This document shows positions 16,893-25,626 of a DNA stretch of 64,000 bases, piece by piece; the first letter of the stretch is position 1, and every line of letters starts with the position of its first letter. Both the position numbers and the translations under genes were made by a program. Source of the DNA: Goodfellowiella coeruleoviolacea (lineage in GTDB: Bacteria > Actinomycetota > Actinomycetes > Mycobacteriales > Pseudonocardiaceae); the NCBI RefSeq assembly GCF_024171785.1, contig NZ_JAMTCK010000001.1, positions 806,134 to 870,133 of the forward strand, written 5' to 3'. A model generated the notes under the pieces. The model did not search any database. It was not told the DNA's origin and saw nothing but the letters and a program-made list of their open reading frames with translations.

Positions 16893-18530
16893 TCAGCCGC
16901 TGTTGTCCACAGTGGAGCTGAGCTGGTCGGCGATGGCCTGGCGCAGCTCCTTCTTGCTGACCTTGCCGACACCGGTCTGCGGGAACGCGGACACGAACTC
17001 GACCCGGTCGGGAACCTTGTAGGCGGCCAGGCCGCGCTGGCGGACGAAGGCGCGCAGTTCGGCCGCGCTCGGCGGGGTCCCCCTGGGCACGACGAAGGCG
17101 CAGGACCGCTCGCCGAGGAACGCGTCGGGCATGGACACCACCGCGGCGTCGTGCACCGCGGGGTGGGCCAGCAGGTGGTTCTCCACCTCCTCGGCGGCCA
17201 CCTTGTCGCCGCCCCGGTTGATCTGGTCCTTGTCCCGCCCCACCACGACCAGGTAGCCGTCCCCGGTCACCCGGACCACGTCGCCGGTGCGGTAGAAGCC
17301 GTCCGGGGTGAACGCCCGCGCGTCGTGCTCGGCGGCGCGGTAGTAGCCGCGGATCGTGTAGGGCCCCCTGGTCAGCAGCAGCCCGGGCTGGCCGGGTGCC
17401 ACCTCCGCGCCGGTCTGGTCCACCACGCGGATCTCGTCGTCCGGCGAGATCGGCCGGCCCTGGGTGGTGACGATGACCTCCTCGGGGTCGTCCAGCCTGG
17501 TGTAGTTGACCAGTCCCTCGGCCATGCCGAAGACCTGCTGGAGGGTGCAGCCCAAGATCGGGCGCACCCGGCGGGCGGCCTGCTCGCTGAACTTGGCCCC
17601 GCCGACCTGGAACACCCGCAGGCTGGACAGGTCGTGCTCGCCGCGTTCGGCCGCGGCCAGCCACACCAGCGCCAGCGGCGGCACCACCGCGGTGATGGTG
17701 ACCCGCTCCCGCTCGATCAGCGGCAGGCCGACGTCCGGGCTGGGCGCCTCGGCCAGCACCACCCGCCCGCCCGCGTGGAAGGTGCCCAGCACGCCGGGTG
17801 AACTCATCGGGAAGTTGTGCGCGACCGGCAGCACGCACAGGTACACGCTGTCCGGGGTGAGCTGGCAGATCTCCGCGCTGGCCCGCACGCTGTACAGGTA
17901 GTCGTCGTGGGTGCGGGGAATCAGCTTGGGCACGCCGGTGCTGCCGCCGGACAGCTGGAGGAAGGCCACGTCCGAGGCGGCCGGTCCGGGCGGCGGCCCG
18001 CCGGGCGCCGGGTCGACGCGCAGCTCGTCCAGGCCGATCGCGCCGTCGCCGCCCGGTCCCACCACCACGACGTGCCGCAGGGTGGGCACCTCGGCCCGCA
18101 CCTGGGCGGCCAGCCCGCGGTAGTCGAACCCGCCGTGCCGGTCCGCCACCACGTAGGCCGCCGCCTCGGTGAACGAGCAGAAGTAGCCGATCTCGCTGCG
18201 GCGGTGCGCCGGCAGCGCGAACACCGGCAGCGCGCCCAGCCGGAACAGCGCGAAGACCACCTCGACGTACTCGACGACGTTGGGCAGCTGGACCACCACC
18301 CGGTCGGTCGGCCGGATGCCCAGCGCGTGGAACCCGGCCACCAGTTGGTCCACCCGCCGGTCCAGCTCCCGGTAGGTCAGCCGGTGCGGTCCGCCCACCA
18401 CGGCCACCCGGTCGGCGTGCCGCCGGGCGCGGTCGCGCAGCAGCTCGCCGAAGGTCTCACCGCGCCAGTACCCCGCCGTCCGGTACCTGGCCGCGAACTC
18501 CTCGGGCCAGCCAGGGCATCCGTCCAGCAT
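16893..18530 (-). CDS. 2,3-dihydroxybenzoate-AMP ligase (EntE/DhbE-type)
   Basis: A 545-residue adenylating enzyme of full family length. It contains the ATP-binding loop [16 protein letters not shown], the [14 protein letters not shown] region, YRTGDVVR and the C-terminal lysine region [12 protein letters not shown]. It activates 2,3-dihydroxybenzoate as the acyl-AMP and loads it on the carrier protein. The N-terminal [18 protein letters not shown] is typical of DhbE-like enzymes. ATG 18530 follows GGGGAGG at 5-12 bases. It lies 44 bp after the isochorismate synthase gene and 62 bp before the isochorismatase gene, consistent with one mRNA. Salicylate as substrate cannot be excluded by eye, but entA in the operon favours dihydroxybenzoate. 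Confidence 0.94.
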   Translation of the reverse strand: MLDGCPGWPEEFAARYRTAGYWRGETFGELLRDRARRHADRVAVVGGPHRLTYRELDRRVDQLVAGFHALGIRPTDRVVVQLPNVVEYVEVVFALFRLGALPVFALPAHRRSEIGYFCSFTEAAAYVVADRHGGFDYRGLAAQVRAEVPTLRHVVVVGPGGDGAIGLDELRVDPAPGGPPPGPAASDVAFLQLSGGSTGVPKLIPRTHDDYLYSVRASAEICQLTPDSVYLCVLPVAHNFPMSSPGVLGTFHAGGRVVLAEAPSPDVGLPLIERERVTITAVVPPLALVWLAAAERGEHDLSSLRVFQVGGAKFSEQAARRVRPILGCTLQQVFGMAEGLVNYTRLDDPEEVIVTTQGRPISPDDEIRVVDQTGAEVAPGQPGLLLTRGPYTIRGYYRAAEHDARAFTPDGFYRTGDVVRVTGDGYLVVVGRDKDQINRGGDKVAAEEVENHLLAHPAVHDAAVVSMPDAFLGERSCAFVVPRGTPPSAAELRAFVRQRGLAAYKVPDRVEFVSAFPQTGVGKVSKKELRQAIADQLSSTVDNSG

Positions 18531-18574
18531 GCGGTCCTCCCCACGTGGTTGTCGTGCCTGCGCTCGTCATCGGG

Positions 18575-19819
18575 TCACACCGGCTGGTGCACGCCGGCCG
18601 CGGTCAGGAAGGTGCGGAACTTCGCCGAGGTCTCGGCCAGCTCCGACTCGGGCACCGAGCCGGGCACGATGCCGGCGCCGGCGAACAGGGTGAGCGTGCC
18701 GCCGTTGGCCACGCCGCAGCGCAGGGTGACCACCCACTCGCCGTCCCCGGCGGAGTCGCACCAGCCGACCACGCCGGTGTAGAAGCCCCGGTCGAACGGT
18801 TCGATCTCGGCGATGGCGGCCCTGGCCGCGCCCACCGGGGTGCCGCACACCGCGGGCGTGGGGTGCAGGGCGGCGGCCAGTTCCAGCGAGGAGGTGCGCT
18901 CGTCGGCGAGTTCGCCGGTGATCCTGGTGGCCAGGTGCCACATGGCGGCGGTGCGGACCAGGTGCGGCTCGGTGGGCACGGTCAGCTGGCGGCAGAACGG
19001 CCCGAGCGAGCGGGCCACCGCGGCCACCACCAGCGCGTGCTCGTGCCGGTCCTTGGCCGAGGCCAGCAGCGCTTCGGCGCGGCGCCGGTCCTCGGCCGGG
19101 TCGCTGGCGCGCGCCGCGGACCCGGCCAGGGGCCGGGACACCACCTGGCGGCCCGTCTTGGCCAGCAGCAGTTCCGGGCTGGCGCCCACCAGGGTGCCCC
19201 GGCACGCCGGCGGGGCGGTCTGGTCGTCGGGGTCGTCGAGGTCGACGGCGAAGGTGTAGCCGTGCGGGTCGCGGCGGGCCAGGGCGCGCAGCATGGCGGG
19301 CACGTCCACGTCGGTGTCCGAGGTCAGCCGCAGCGAGCGGGCCAGCACGACCTTGTCCAGCTCGCCCTCGGCCAGCCGGGTCAGCGCCGCCGCGACACCG
19401 CGGCGGTAGGCGGCGGGTTCGGGGATCTGCTCGATGTGCCAGTCGGTGCGCGGCTCCTCGGCCGGTGCCGCGCGGCCGGCGACGATGACCTGCCGGGTGA
19501 GCGGTCCGGCGAACCGGATCGTCTCGGGCACCACGAGCTTGGCCAGTGGGCCGACCGCCGGGGCGGAGTTGTCGAACGGGACGGCGCCGACGGCGATCGG
19601 TGTCGCGGTGCCCCGTGTTCTGACGCGTTCCAGTGTCTCGCGCACCTGACTGGCCAGGTCGGTGACCGCACCGCTGGCGGGGTCCGGCCGGATCAGGGTG
19701 TGCACGCCCTGGCCGAGCAGGGTGTGCCGGCGGGTGGCGAAGAACGACGCCACACCGGGTCGGTAGTCGGCGAGGAGTTGGTCGGCCAGGTCTGGCAGCA
19801 CCTGGTGGTCGGTGGTCAT
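18575..19819 (-). CDS. isochorismate synthase (EntC/DhbC-type)
   Basis: A 414-residue member of the chorismate-utilising enzymes, converting chorismate to isochorismate. Seen in order: LDKVVLARSLRL, the PELLLAKTGRQVVSRPLAGS segment, the LHPTPAVCGTP motif with the catalytic region, and IEPFDRGFYTGVVGWCDSAG with Mg-binding acidic residues nearby. It is the committing step from chorismate to the siderophore. ATG 19819 has a weak GGTGAG 6 bases upstream; the frame also offers ATG 19897. A strong hairpin lies between entA and this gene (19921-19949). Confidence 0.93.
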   Translation of the reverse strand: MTTDHQVLPDLADQLLADYRPGVASFFATRRHTLLGQGVHTLIRPDPASGAVTDLASQVRETLERVRTRGTATPIAVGAVPFDNSAPAVGPLAKLVVPETIRFAGPLTRQVIVAGRAAPAEEPRTDWHIEQIPEPAAYRRGVAAALTRLAEGELDKVVLARSLRLTSDTDVDVPAMLRALARRDPHGYTFAVDLDDPDDQTAPPACRGTLVGASPELLLAKTGRQVVSRPLAGSAARASDPAEDRRRAEALLASAKDRHEHALVVAAVARSLGPFCRQLTVPTEPHLVRTAAMWHLATRITGELADERTSSLELAAALHPTPAVCGTPVGAARAAIAEIEPFDRGFYTGVVGWCDSAGDGEWVVTLRCGVANGGTLTLFAGAGIVPGSVPESELAETSAKFRTFLTAAGVHQPV

Positions 19820-19920
19820 GCCGGGCTCACCCGCCAGCCGCTCGTGCTCACCTGCTGCTCCGTTCCCCAGCGGCGTCCGCTGGTCGTGTGTGGACATTCG
19901 GATCGCGCCCGGCGACCCCG

Positions 19921-19949
19921 GTCAGAGTGTCCAGAGTGGACAGACTGAC
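19921..19949. promoter_or_regulatory. intercistronic hairpin between entA and entC
   Basis: GTCAGAGTGTCCA and TGGACAGACTGAC form a 13+3+13 stem with two mismatches, in the gap after the entA stop. It could be an attenuator, a processing/stabilising hairpin, or an operator. No T-run follows on the minus strand. Confidence 0.5.
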
Positions 19950-20011
19950 GGGGGCCGTCCGGGTTCGGCGGACAGCCTCGTGGTGGGTGATCGGATCGCG
20001 GGAGCGGCTGG

Positions 20012-20791
20012 TCAGGCGCGCAGGGTGGCGCCTCCGTCGACGTAGAGGTCGTGCATGGTGATGTGCCGGGCCTGGTCGGACACCAGGAACAGCACCGCGT
20101 CGGCGATGTCGTCGGGTTCGGCGATGCGCCGCAGCGGGATGCCCACCCGGAACGCCCCGGGGTTGCCCTCGATCACCGACCGGGGGCCGGCCTCGTCCGT
20201 CCACAGTGCACGCTGCATCGGGGTGTCGGTCGAGCCGGGTGACACCACGTTGCACCGGACACCGTGCTCGGCCAGCTCCAGCCCGAGGCACTTGGTGAAC
20301 ATGACCGACGCGGCCTTGGACGCGGCGTAGGCGGCCATGTGCACGCGCGGCACGCCCGCGGCGTTGGAGGCCACCGTGACGATGCTGCCGCCGCGGCGCT
20401 CGCGCATCCGGCGGGCCACCGCGCGCGAGGTGAAGAAGACCCCGTTGGTGTTGACCGCGAACGTCTCCAGCCAGTCCTGGTCGGTCTGGCTGTGCACCGG
20501 GCCGGGTCGCAGCACGCCGGCCACGTTGACCAGGATGTCGATCGGCCCCATCTCCCGTTCGACCCGGTCGACCACCGCGTCCACGGCGGTGCTGTCGCGC
20601 ACGTCCAGCGGGTGGGCCCGGACGCGGTCCGGCGGCAGGTCGGCCACCGCGGTGGCGAGTGTGCCGGCGTCGCGGTCGGTGGCGGCCACCCGGGCCGAGG
20701 CCCCGGCCAGTGCCCGCGCCACCGCCGCGCCTATGCCCCGCCCGGCCCCGGTGACCAGGGCGAGCTTGCCGGCGATTCCCCTGCGGTCCAT
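20012..20791 (-). CDS. 2,3-dihydro-2,3-dihydroxybenzoate dehydrogenase (EntA/DhbA-type)
   Basis: A 259-residue short-chain dehydrogenase. The cofactor loop is [21 protein letters not shown] is in place of NNAG, and the catalytic YAASK lies in [15 protein letters not shown]. The C-terminal [11 protein letters not shown] is the usual end of EntA-type enzymes. It oxidises 2,3-dihydro-2,3-dihydroxybenzoate to the aromatic catechol acid. ATG 20791 follows GAGGGAG by 4 bases. It is the first gene of the minus-strand operon entA-C-E-B-carrier and sits downstream of an iron box at 20967-20985, so iron repression of the whole unit is expected. Confidence 0.93.
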   Translation of the reverse strand: MDRRGIAGKLALVTGAGRGIGAAVARALAGASARVAATDRDAGTLATAVADLPPDRVRAHPLDVRDSTAVDAVVDRVEREMGPIDILVNVAGVLRPGPVHSQTDQDWLETFAVNTNGVFFTSRAVARRMRERRGGSIVTVASNAAGVPRVHMAAYAASKAASVMFTKCLGLELAEHGVRCNVVSPGSTDTPMQRALWTDEAGPRSVIEGNPGAFRVGIPLRRIAEPDDIADAVLFLVSDQARHITMHDLYVDGGATLRA

Positions 20792-20966
20792 GTCGCTCCC
20801 TCAGGCCGTTCCTCGGCGCGACAACGGGTGTCCGGTGGCTGGCCGGGTCCACCGGGTCCGCGACTGCGGTGCCGACATCGACATCTGGCCTCCGGATCAC
20901 TTGTGCGCCAACAGGGATGAGGCGGATGGTGAGAACCGGTCATCAACGCCGGGGATGATGACACGA

Positions 20967-20985
20967 TTAGGTTAGCCTCACCTTA
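20967..20985. promoter_or_regulatory. IdeR/DmdR iron box
   Basis: TTAGGTTAGCCTCACCTTA matches the actinobacterial DtxR/IdeR/DmdR consensus TTAGGTTAGGCTAACCTAA at 16 of 19 positions, including both half-site cores. It lies 176 bp upstream of the entA ATG (leftward) and 85 bp upstream of the TPR gene (rightward). It predicts repression of dihydroxybenzoate synthesis when iron is plentiful; whether the rightward gene is also controlled is open. Confidence 0.85.
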
Positions 20986-21069
20986 TTGAGGCGACGCAGA
21001 TCACGCCAGACCGCTCGCGAATTCACCGGAATCGCCCAGTGCCGGCCACCACTCGGCGGGTCGGGCAAG

Positions 21070-21591
21070 ATGACCAGCATGTCCGAGCCGTCCCCCCACG
21101 CCGAGGCGTTGGCCGAGGTGATCGCCGCCCGCCAGGCGGGCGACCCCGAGCGAGCACGCGACCTGGTGCTGCGGCTGGTCGAGCGCGCGCCCGACGACGT
21201 GCACGTGGCCTACCAGGCGGCGTGGGTGCACGACCTGCTCGGCCTGGAGGCCGACGCGGTGCCGCACTACGTCCGCGCCCTGGCGCGCCCGGGCCTGCCC
21301 GCCGAGGACCGCCGCGGCGCGCTGCTCGGCCTGGGCAGCACCTACCGCACCCTGGGCCGCTACCCCGAGGCCGTGGCCACCCTGGAACAGGGCGTGGCCG
21401 AGTTCCCGGAGCACCGCCCGCTGCGGGTGTTCCTGGCCATGGCCCAGCACAACGCCGGCCGGTCCAAGCAGGCCGTCGAGTCGTTGCTGACGCTGCTGGT
21501 GGAAACCACGTCGGACCCGGAGATCGCCGGCTACCAGCAGGCCATCGCGCGCTACGCCGAGGACCTGGACCGCACCTGGCCGTCGTCCTGA
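21070..21591 (+). CDS. tetratricopeptide-repeat protein
   Basis: A 173-residue soluble protein made of TPR-like helical pairs: HAEALAEVIAARQAGDPERA, then AYQAAWVHDLLGLEADAVPH, then LGLGSTYRTLGRYPEAVATL, then FLAMAQHNAGRSKQAVESLL. It is the length of small actinobacterial TPR proteins annotated only by the repeat. No catalytic domain, signal peptide or membrane helix is visible. ATG 21070 or ATG 21079 are both possible; neither has a strong ribosome site. It diverges from entA and shares the iron-box intergenic region, which may be coincidental. Confidence 0.82.
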   Translation: MTSMSEPSPHAEALAEVIAARQAGDPERARDLVLRLVERAPDDVHVAYQAAWVHDLLGLEADAVPHYVRALARPGLPAEDRRGALLGLGSTYRTLGRYPEAVATLEQGVAEFPEHRPLRVFLAMAQHNAGRSKQAVESLLTLLVETTSDPEIAGYQQAIARYAEDLDRTWPSS

Positions 21592-21683
21592 CCGCGGCGC
21601 CGGACCACCGCGGGCGACCAGCCGGGACCTCGGCCGCGGTGCGGCGCGGGCGGCGACACCGTCAGGAATCGCCTCGCTGGGGA

Positions 21684-22460
21684 TCAGCGGGTGGTGAGGC
21701 CGCCGTCGACGGCGAGGATGGTGCCGGTGGTCCACTGGGCGGAGGCCAGGTAGACGACCGCGGTGGCGATGTCATCGGCGGTGCCGAGGCGTCCCAGCGG
21801 GTAGGAGCGCGCGATCTGCTCGTCGTGCGCGGCGCGGTTCTCCTCGGTCATCGAGGTCAGGTAGGAGCGTTCGTACGTGGGGGTGCGGACCGCGCCCGGA
21901 GCGACGGCATTGACGCGGACTCCTCGGGGGCCAAGTTCGCTGGCCAGCGCCCGGGTCATGGAGTTGAGCGCGCCGCGGGTGGCGGAGTACGCGGCCGAAG
22001 GGCGGCCGGCGACCATCTTGTGGGCCCAGTAACTGCTGATGTTGATGACGCTTCCGCGGGTGCGCAGGAGGGCGGGCAGCAGTTGCTGGCTCAGCAGCAG
22101 CGGTACCTGGACGTTGAGGTGCCACATCGTGTTCATCGCGTCGACCGTGGTGTCGGCGAGGGAGGCGAAGTGGGCGGTGCCGACGTTGTTGACGAGGGTG
22201 TCGACCCGGTCGGTCAGGTTGCCGACCTGTGCGGCGACCCGGGCGGGGGCGTCGGGTGCGGAGAGGTCCGCGAACACGGTGTGGACGGCGGTGCCGTGCC
22301 GGCCAACTTCCTCGGCCGCGGTCGCGAGTCGGTCGCGGTTGCGGGCGACGAGAACCAGGTCGGCTCCGTCGCGGGCGAGGGCATCGGCGATGGCCAGGCC
22401 AATGCCCTCGCTGCCGCCGGTGACGACGGCGAGACGATCGGTGTTGCGGTGCTCGGACAT
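21684..22460 (-). CDS. short-chain dehydrogenase/reductase with atypical YxxxR
   Basis: A 258-residue SDR-fold oxidoreductase. The cofactor loop is VTGGSEGIGLAIADAL, NNVGTAHF replaces NNAG, and the C-terminal ILAVDGGLTT is normal. The active-site stretch reads AAYSATRGALNSM, so the usual YxxxK has Arg in place of Lys. Basic residues just after the first strand (RNRDR) suggest NADP preference. ATG 22460 comes one base after the stop of the preceding SDR gene, so the two are co-translated. The unit faces a TetR gene across paired operators. Substrate unknown. Confidence 0.88.
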   Translation of the reverse strand: MSEHRNTDRLAVVTGGSEGIGLAIADALARDGADLVLVARNRDRLATAAEEVGRHGTAVHTVFADLSAPDAPARVAAQVGNLTDRVDTLVNNVGTAHFASLADTTVDAMNTMWHLNVQVPLLLSQQLLPALLRTRGSVINISSYWAHKMVAGRPSAAYSATRGALNSMTRALASELGPRGVRVNAVAPGAVRTPTYERSYLTSMTEENRAAHDEQIARSYPLGRLGTADDIATAVVYLASAQWTTGTILAVDGGLTTR

Positions 22461-22461
22461 G

Positions 22462-23307
22462 TCAGGTCGCCTTCGGGTGATCGGTGGAAGCACTCAGGGT
22501 CGCGAATCGGCGTAGCTCTTCGAGTTGGTCGCCGAGGGCGTTCTCGATGCCGGTGAGGGCGTCGCTGCCGAGGGGGAGGCGCAGCGGGGGGCTTGGCATG
22601 TCGGCGAGGGCGACGAGTGCCCTGGCCATCCGGACGGGGTCGCCGACCTGCTCTCCCGCGCCGCCGGCGGTGCGCGCCAGCGCGTCGTGCACGGGAAGGT
22701 AGTCGGGGTGGGCGGCGCCGGCGGGCAGCCGGCTGGCCCAGTTGGCGCGGAAGGCGGTGCGGGCCGCACCGGGCTCCACGATCGTCGTCCGGATACCCAG
22801 CGGGGCGAGTTCGGCGGCCAGTGAGACGCTCAGCCCTTCGAGGGCGTGCTTGCTGGCCGTGTAGGCGCTCATCCCGGCGGCGCCGGTCTGCCCCGCCAGC
22901 GAGCTGATCTGCAGCACCCGGCCCGCTTTCGCCGCGCGCAGGTGCGGCAGGGCGGCGCGTAGGACATTGACGGCGGCGAAGAAGTTCACCTCGAACTGGG
23001 CGCGCAACTCCGTGTCGTCCAGTTCCTCGAAGGGGCCCGCCAGCGCGTAGCCGGCGTTGTTGACGACGACGTCGAGGCGACCGAACCCGGCGACCGCGTC
23101 ATCCAGAACCCGCCGCAGCGTGCCGGCGTCGGTGATGTCCACCCGCACGGTGCGCAGACGCTCGGGGAAGGCGGCGCTCAGCGGCCGCAGCGGCGCACCG
23201 TCGCGCGTGGTCGCGATCACTCGCGCACCTGATCCCAGCACCTCACCGACCAGGGCCCGGCCCAACCCGCCGGACGCACCGGTGACCAGCCACACGCGAG
23301 AGCCCAT
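22462..23307 (-). CDS. short-chain dehydrogenase/reductase
   Basis: A 281-residue classical SDR: cofactor loop VTGASGGLGRALVGEVL, NNAGYALAG, catalytic YTASKHALEGLSV, and a longer C-terminal part (from about RANWASRLPAGAAHPDYLP) that is common in the oxidoreductase subgroup annotated only as SDR family. ATG 23307 has GAGAGG 8 bases upstream; an in-frame GTG at 23316 is less likely. First gene of a two-SDR unit divergent from a TetR regulator and probably repressed by it. The reaction cannot be deduced. Confidence 0.9.
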   Translation of the reverse strand: MGSRVWLVTGASGGLGRALVGEVLGSGARVIATTRDGAPLRPLSAAFPERLRTVRVDITDAGTLRRVLDDAVAGFGRLDVVVNNAGYALAGPFEELDDTELRAQFEVNFFAAVNVLRAALPHLRAAKAGRVLQISSLAGQTGAAGMSAYTASKHALEGLSVSLAAELAPLGIRTTIVEPGAARTAFRANWASRLPAGAAHPDYLPVHDALARTAGGAGEQVGDPVRMARALVALADMPSPPLRLPLGSDALTGIENALGDQLEELRRFATLSASTDHPKAT

Positions 23308-23343
23308 GCTCCGCACCTCTCAGATCAGCCAGGCCAATTAAAC

Positions 23344-23397
23344 GGACAAACTCTGTCCGATTTCTCCGACCCTAACGGAGACGGACAAAGGTTGTCC
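23344..23397. promoter_or_regulatory. paired TetR operators
   Basis: Two similar dyads lie between the divergent SDR and TetR genes. One is at 23344-23358 (GGACA, 5 bases, TGTCC) and the other at 23383-23397 (GGACAA, AGG, TTGTCC). Their centres are 39 bp apart. The position and shared GGACA/TGTCC arms make them the likely binding sites of the adjacent TetR protein, controlling both directions. Confidence 0.72.
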
Positions 23398-23418
23398 ACT
23401 TATGGGTAGGCTGAGGAC

Positions 23419-24018
23419 ATGAACGTGGAGCGGCCCGCGGTGACCCAGCGGACAGCGCCTCCGGTGCGCGTCGACGCCCAGCGCAATGCCGCGCGTGTCC
23501 TGGCGGCGGCGCGCCGTGCCGTGGCGTCCTCCGGGCTCGACGTGAGCTATCACGAGATCGCGCGGGAGGCCGGCGTCGGCGTGGGCACCGTCTACCGGCG
23601 CTACCCCGAACGCGACCAGCTCATGGCGGCGGTGCTGGGCGACATCCTCACCGAGCTGATCGACACGGCACACCAGGCGCTGGGCTGCGATGACGCCTGG
23701 GCGGGCTTTTCTTCGCTGTTCACCAGCCTGGCCCTGCGCACCGCGCAGAACGCGGGACTGTCCGGCTCCCTGGAGCAGCACGGCGGGCCCGCTGTCGCCG
23801 AGCAGCGCCACCAACTTCTCGACCTTGCCCGGAGGGTCATCGAGCGTGCCCAGGACGAGGGTCGCCTGCGCCGGGATCTGACCTGGCAGGCCGTGCTGCA
23901 ACTGACCGGTGCCGCGGCGGTACCGGGATGCGTGCTGGGACTCGCGCCCGATCCCACGCACGGTCCCCGGGCCGCGCTGAGCGTTCTTCTCGACGGTCTG
24001 CGGGCAGGTGGGGAATGA
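23419..24018 (+). CDS. TetR-family transcriptional regulator
   Basis: A 199-residue regulator. The N-terminal TetR DNA-binding domain is clear: NAARVLAAARRAVASSGLDV, then SYHEIAREAGVGVGTVYRRY and PERDQLMAAVL. The C-terminal ligand/dimer part (from about residue 80) has Ala/Leu-rich helices such as AWAGFSSLFTSLALRTAQNA. ATG 23419 lies 22 bases from the second operator dyad, so autorepression is likely. By arrangement it controls the divergent pair of SDR genes. The inducer is unknown. Confidence 0.92.
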   Translation: MNVERPAVTQRTAPPVRVDAQRNAARVLAAARRAVASSGLDVSYHEIAREAGVGVGTVYRRYPERDQLMAAVLGDILTELIDTAHQALGCDDAWAGFSSLFTSLALRTAQNAGLSGSLEQHGGPAVAEQRHQLLDLARRVIERAQDEGRLRRDLTWQAVLQLTGAAAVPGCVLGLAPDPTHGPRAALSVLLDGLRAGGE

Positions 24019-24179
24019 GTCAGCAGCCGATGCCGCCCGGATGACACCGGCGGCGGGCTGACGCTCAGGCGTCCGACGCGACGCGGACCGGCCACCGCCG
24101 CATGCGGTATTCCGCGGGCACGGCCTTGTGGTGCTCGTCGGGCTCCGCCCGCCACGGCGGTGGGTGACGCGCACGATGG

Positions 24180-25397
24180 TCAGCCGCGGGCCGCCGCAGC
24201 CGTACTCCGTTCCTGGGTCACCGGCACCAGTAACGCCGCCACCAGGGGGAACACCACCACCCCGGCGAAGGCCGGGCCGTAGCCGGTCACCGCGATCACC
24301 GCGGCGAGCACCGGTGGGGTGGCTGAGGCGAGCGCGTTCTGCACGGTGTTCTGGATGCCCAGCGCCCGGCCGGCCCACCGCGGACCGGCGTGTTCGGCCA
24401 CGGCGGTGAAGGCCAGGCCGTTGGGGCTGGCCACCATCGCGCCCGCCACCACCAGCACCACGACGACCAGAGCCCAGCCGGCCACCATGGTCAGGCAGAG
24501 TCCGGCCACCACCACGGCGATGACCACCGCCAGCAGCCGCAGTGGCCGCAGTCGGCTGCCCACCCGGTCCGACCACAGGCCGGTGCCCAGTCGCGCCAGC
24601 ACGCCGCCCACCTGCGCCACCGCCAGCACCTGGCCGGCCGCGGCCGGCGGCCACGCGCGCTCGTCCACCAGGTAGGCCAGGCCGAAGGTGGCCACCGCGA
24701 ACTGCGGCACCACCAGCAGGCCGCTCACCCCGTGCACCCGCCACAGCAGTGGTGTGCGGTACGGCGAGCCGTCAGCCCCGCCGTCGCCGCGCCGGGGCCG
24801 GGCCGGATCGGTGACCAGCAGGGCGACCAGCCCGGCCGCCACCACGCACAGCACGCCGAGGAACACCAGGGCGGTGGCCGGCCCGGTGCCGCTCAGCGGG
24901 GGCAGGGTGAGCGCGGCCAAGGCGACGCCGAGCGGTTGCCCGGTCTGCCTGATCCCCATGGCCAGGCCACGTTCGGGCGCGGCGAACCAGCCCAGGATCA
25001 GCCGGCCGCTGGCCGCGTGCACGCACGCACCCGCCGCACCGGCCACGACCAGGCACCCGCCCAGCGCCACCGGGTCGCGCACGACCGACCCGCCCAGCAG
25101 GGCCAGTCCGGCCAGGGTCAGGCCGGCGCCCAGCACCAGGCGTTCACCCCACCGGTCGGCCGCCGCACCCCAGGCCACCGTGGTGAGCAGCAGGCCGACG
25201 GTCGGGCACGCCACGAGCAGACCGGCCCGCTCCAGCGACAGGCCGCCGGCCCGCAGCCCCGGGATCAGGTACGGCAGGCCGTACTGGAACGCGCACCCCG
25301 CCGTGATGGCCACCAGCCCCACGGCGAGCACCACCCACCGCCGCGCACCGGCCTCCCCTGCCGGGTCCGGCGCCACACTCCCCGAAGCCTTTTCCAT
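24180..25397 (-). CDS. MFS transporter
   Basis: A 405-residue protein with 12 hydrophobic segments; loop 2-3 reads GAAADRWGERLV, the MFS motif GxxxDRxGxR. After helix 1 comes YGLPYLIPGLRAGGLSLERA, resembling the oxalate/formate or cyanate-type MFS group. The N-terminus has a short acidic leader and the C-terminus a basic tail. ATG 25397 is embedded in a small ATATC/GATAT dyad (25396-25407), which could be an operator. It diverges from an ArsR regulator gene 229 bp away. Substrate unknown. Confidence 0.86.
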   Translation of the reverse strand: MEKASGSVAPDPAGEAGARRWVVLAVGLVAITAGCAFQYGLPYLIPGLRAGGLSLERAGLLVACPTVGLLLTTVAWGAAADRWGERLVLGAGLTLAGLALLGGSVVRDPVALGGCLVVAGAAGACVHAASGRLILGWFAAPERGLAMGIRQTGQPLGVALAALTLPPLSGTGPATALVFLGVLCVVAAGLVALLVTDPARPRRGDGGADGSPYRTPLLWRVHGVSGLLVVPQFAVATFGLAYLVDERAWPPAAAGQVLAVAQVGGVLARLGTGLWSDRVGSRLRPLRLLAVVIAVVVAGLCLTMVAGWALVVVVLVVAGAMVASPNGLAFTAVAEHAGPRWAGRALGIQNTVQNALASATPPVLAAVIAVTGYGPAFAGVVVFPLVAALLVPVTQERSTAAAARG

Positions 25398-25590
25398 ATC
25401 CTGATATTAGCCGTCCACAATATGGGAATAGATAGGGTCGGCAAGTATCGGTCGCGGCAGCCGATTCGAACGCGAAGTGTCGGCGCGCCAACAACTTCGA
25501 ACCCTCCGTCCACAACGGACGGTCAGGCCGACGGAATCGAGCTTCCCGCCGCGCACCGCCGACCAGCCCCACCTACCCCCAAATAACTGT

Positions 25591-25620
25591 TTGACGGTTG
25601 GGTCCGATCGGATCGACACT
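25591..25620 (+). promoter_or_regulatory. promoter of a leaderless ArsR mRNA
   Basis: TTGACG at 25591-25596, an 18-base spacer and GACACT at 25615-25620 resemble -35 and -10 boxes. The start codon GTG 25627 is 7 bases after the -10 box and has no ribosome site, as in leaderless actinobacterial transcripts. Confidence 0.5.
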
Positions 25621-25626
25621 GCTCCG

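Noticed and set aside
16831-17838. Minus-strand extension of the isochorismatase frame up to 17838
   Set aside because: The upstream part is out of frame with the ligase gene that fills this region; the clear ATG and GAGGAGAG at 16830 set the true start.
24050-24180. Possible short minus-strand gene end (PWRAEPDEHHKAVPAEYRMR)
   Set aside because: Looks a little like a protein tail, but there is no start codon in frame after the MFS stop and I cannot identify a family; could be a remnant or chance.
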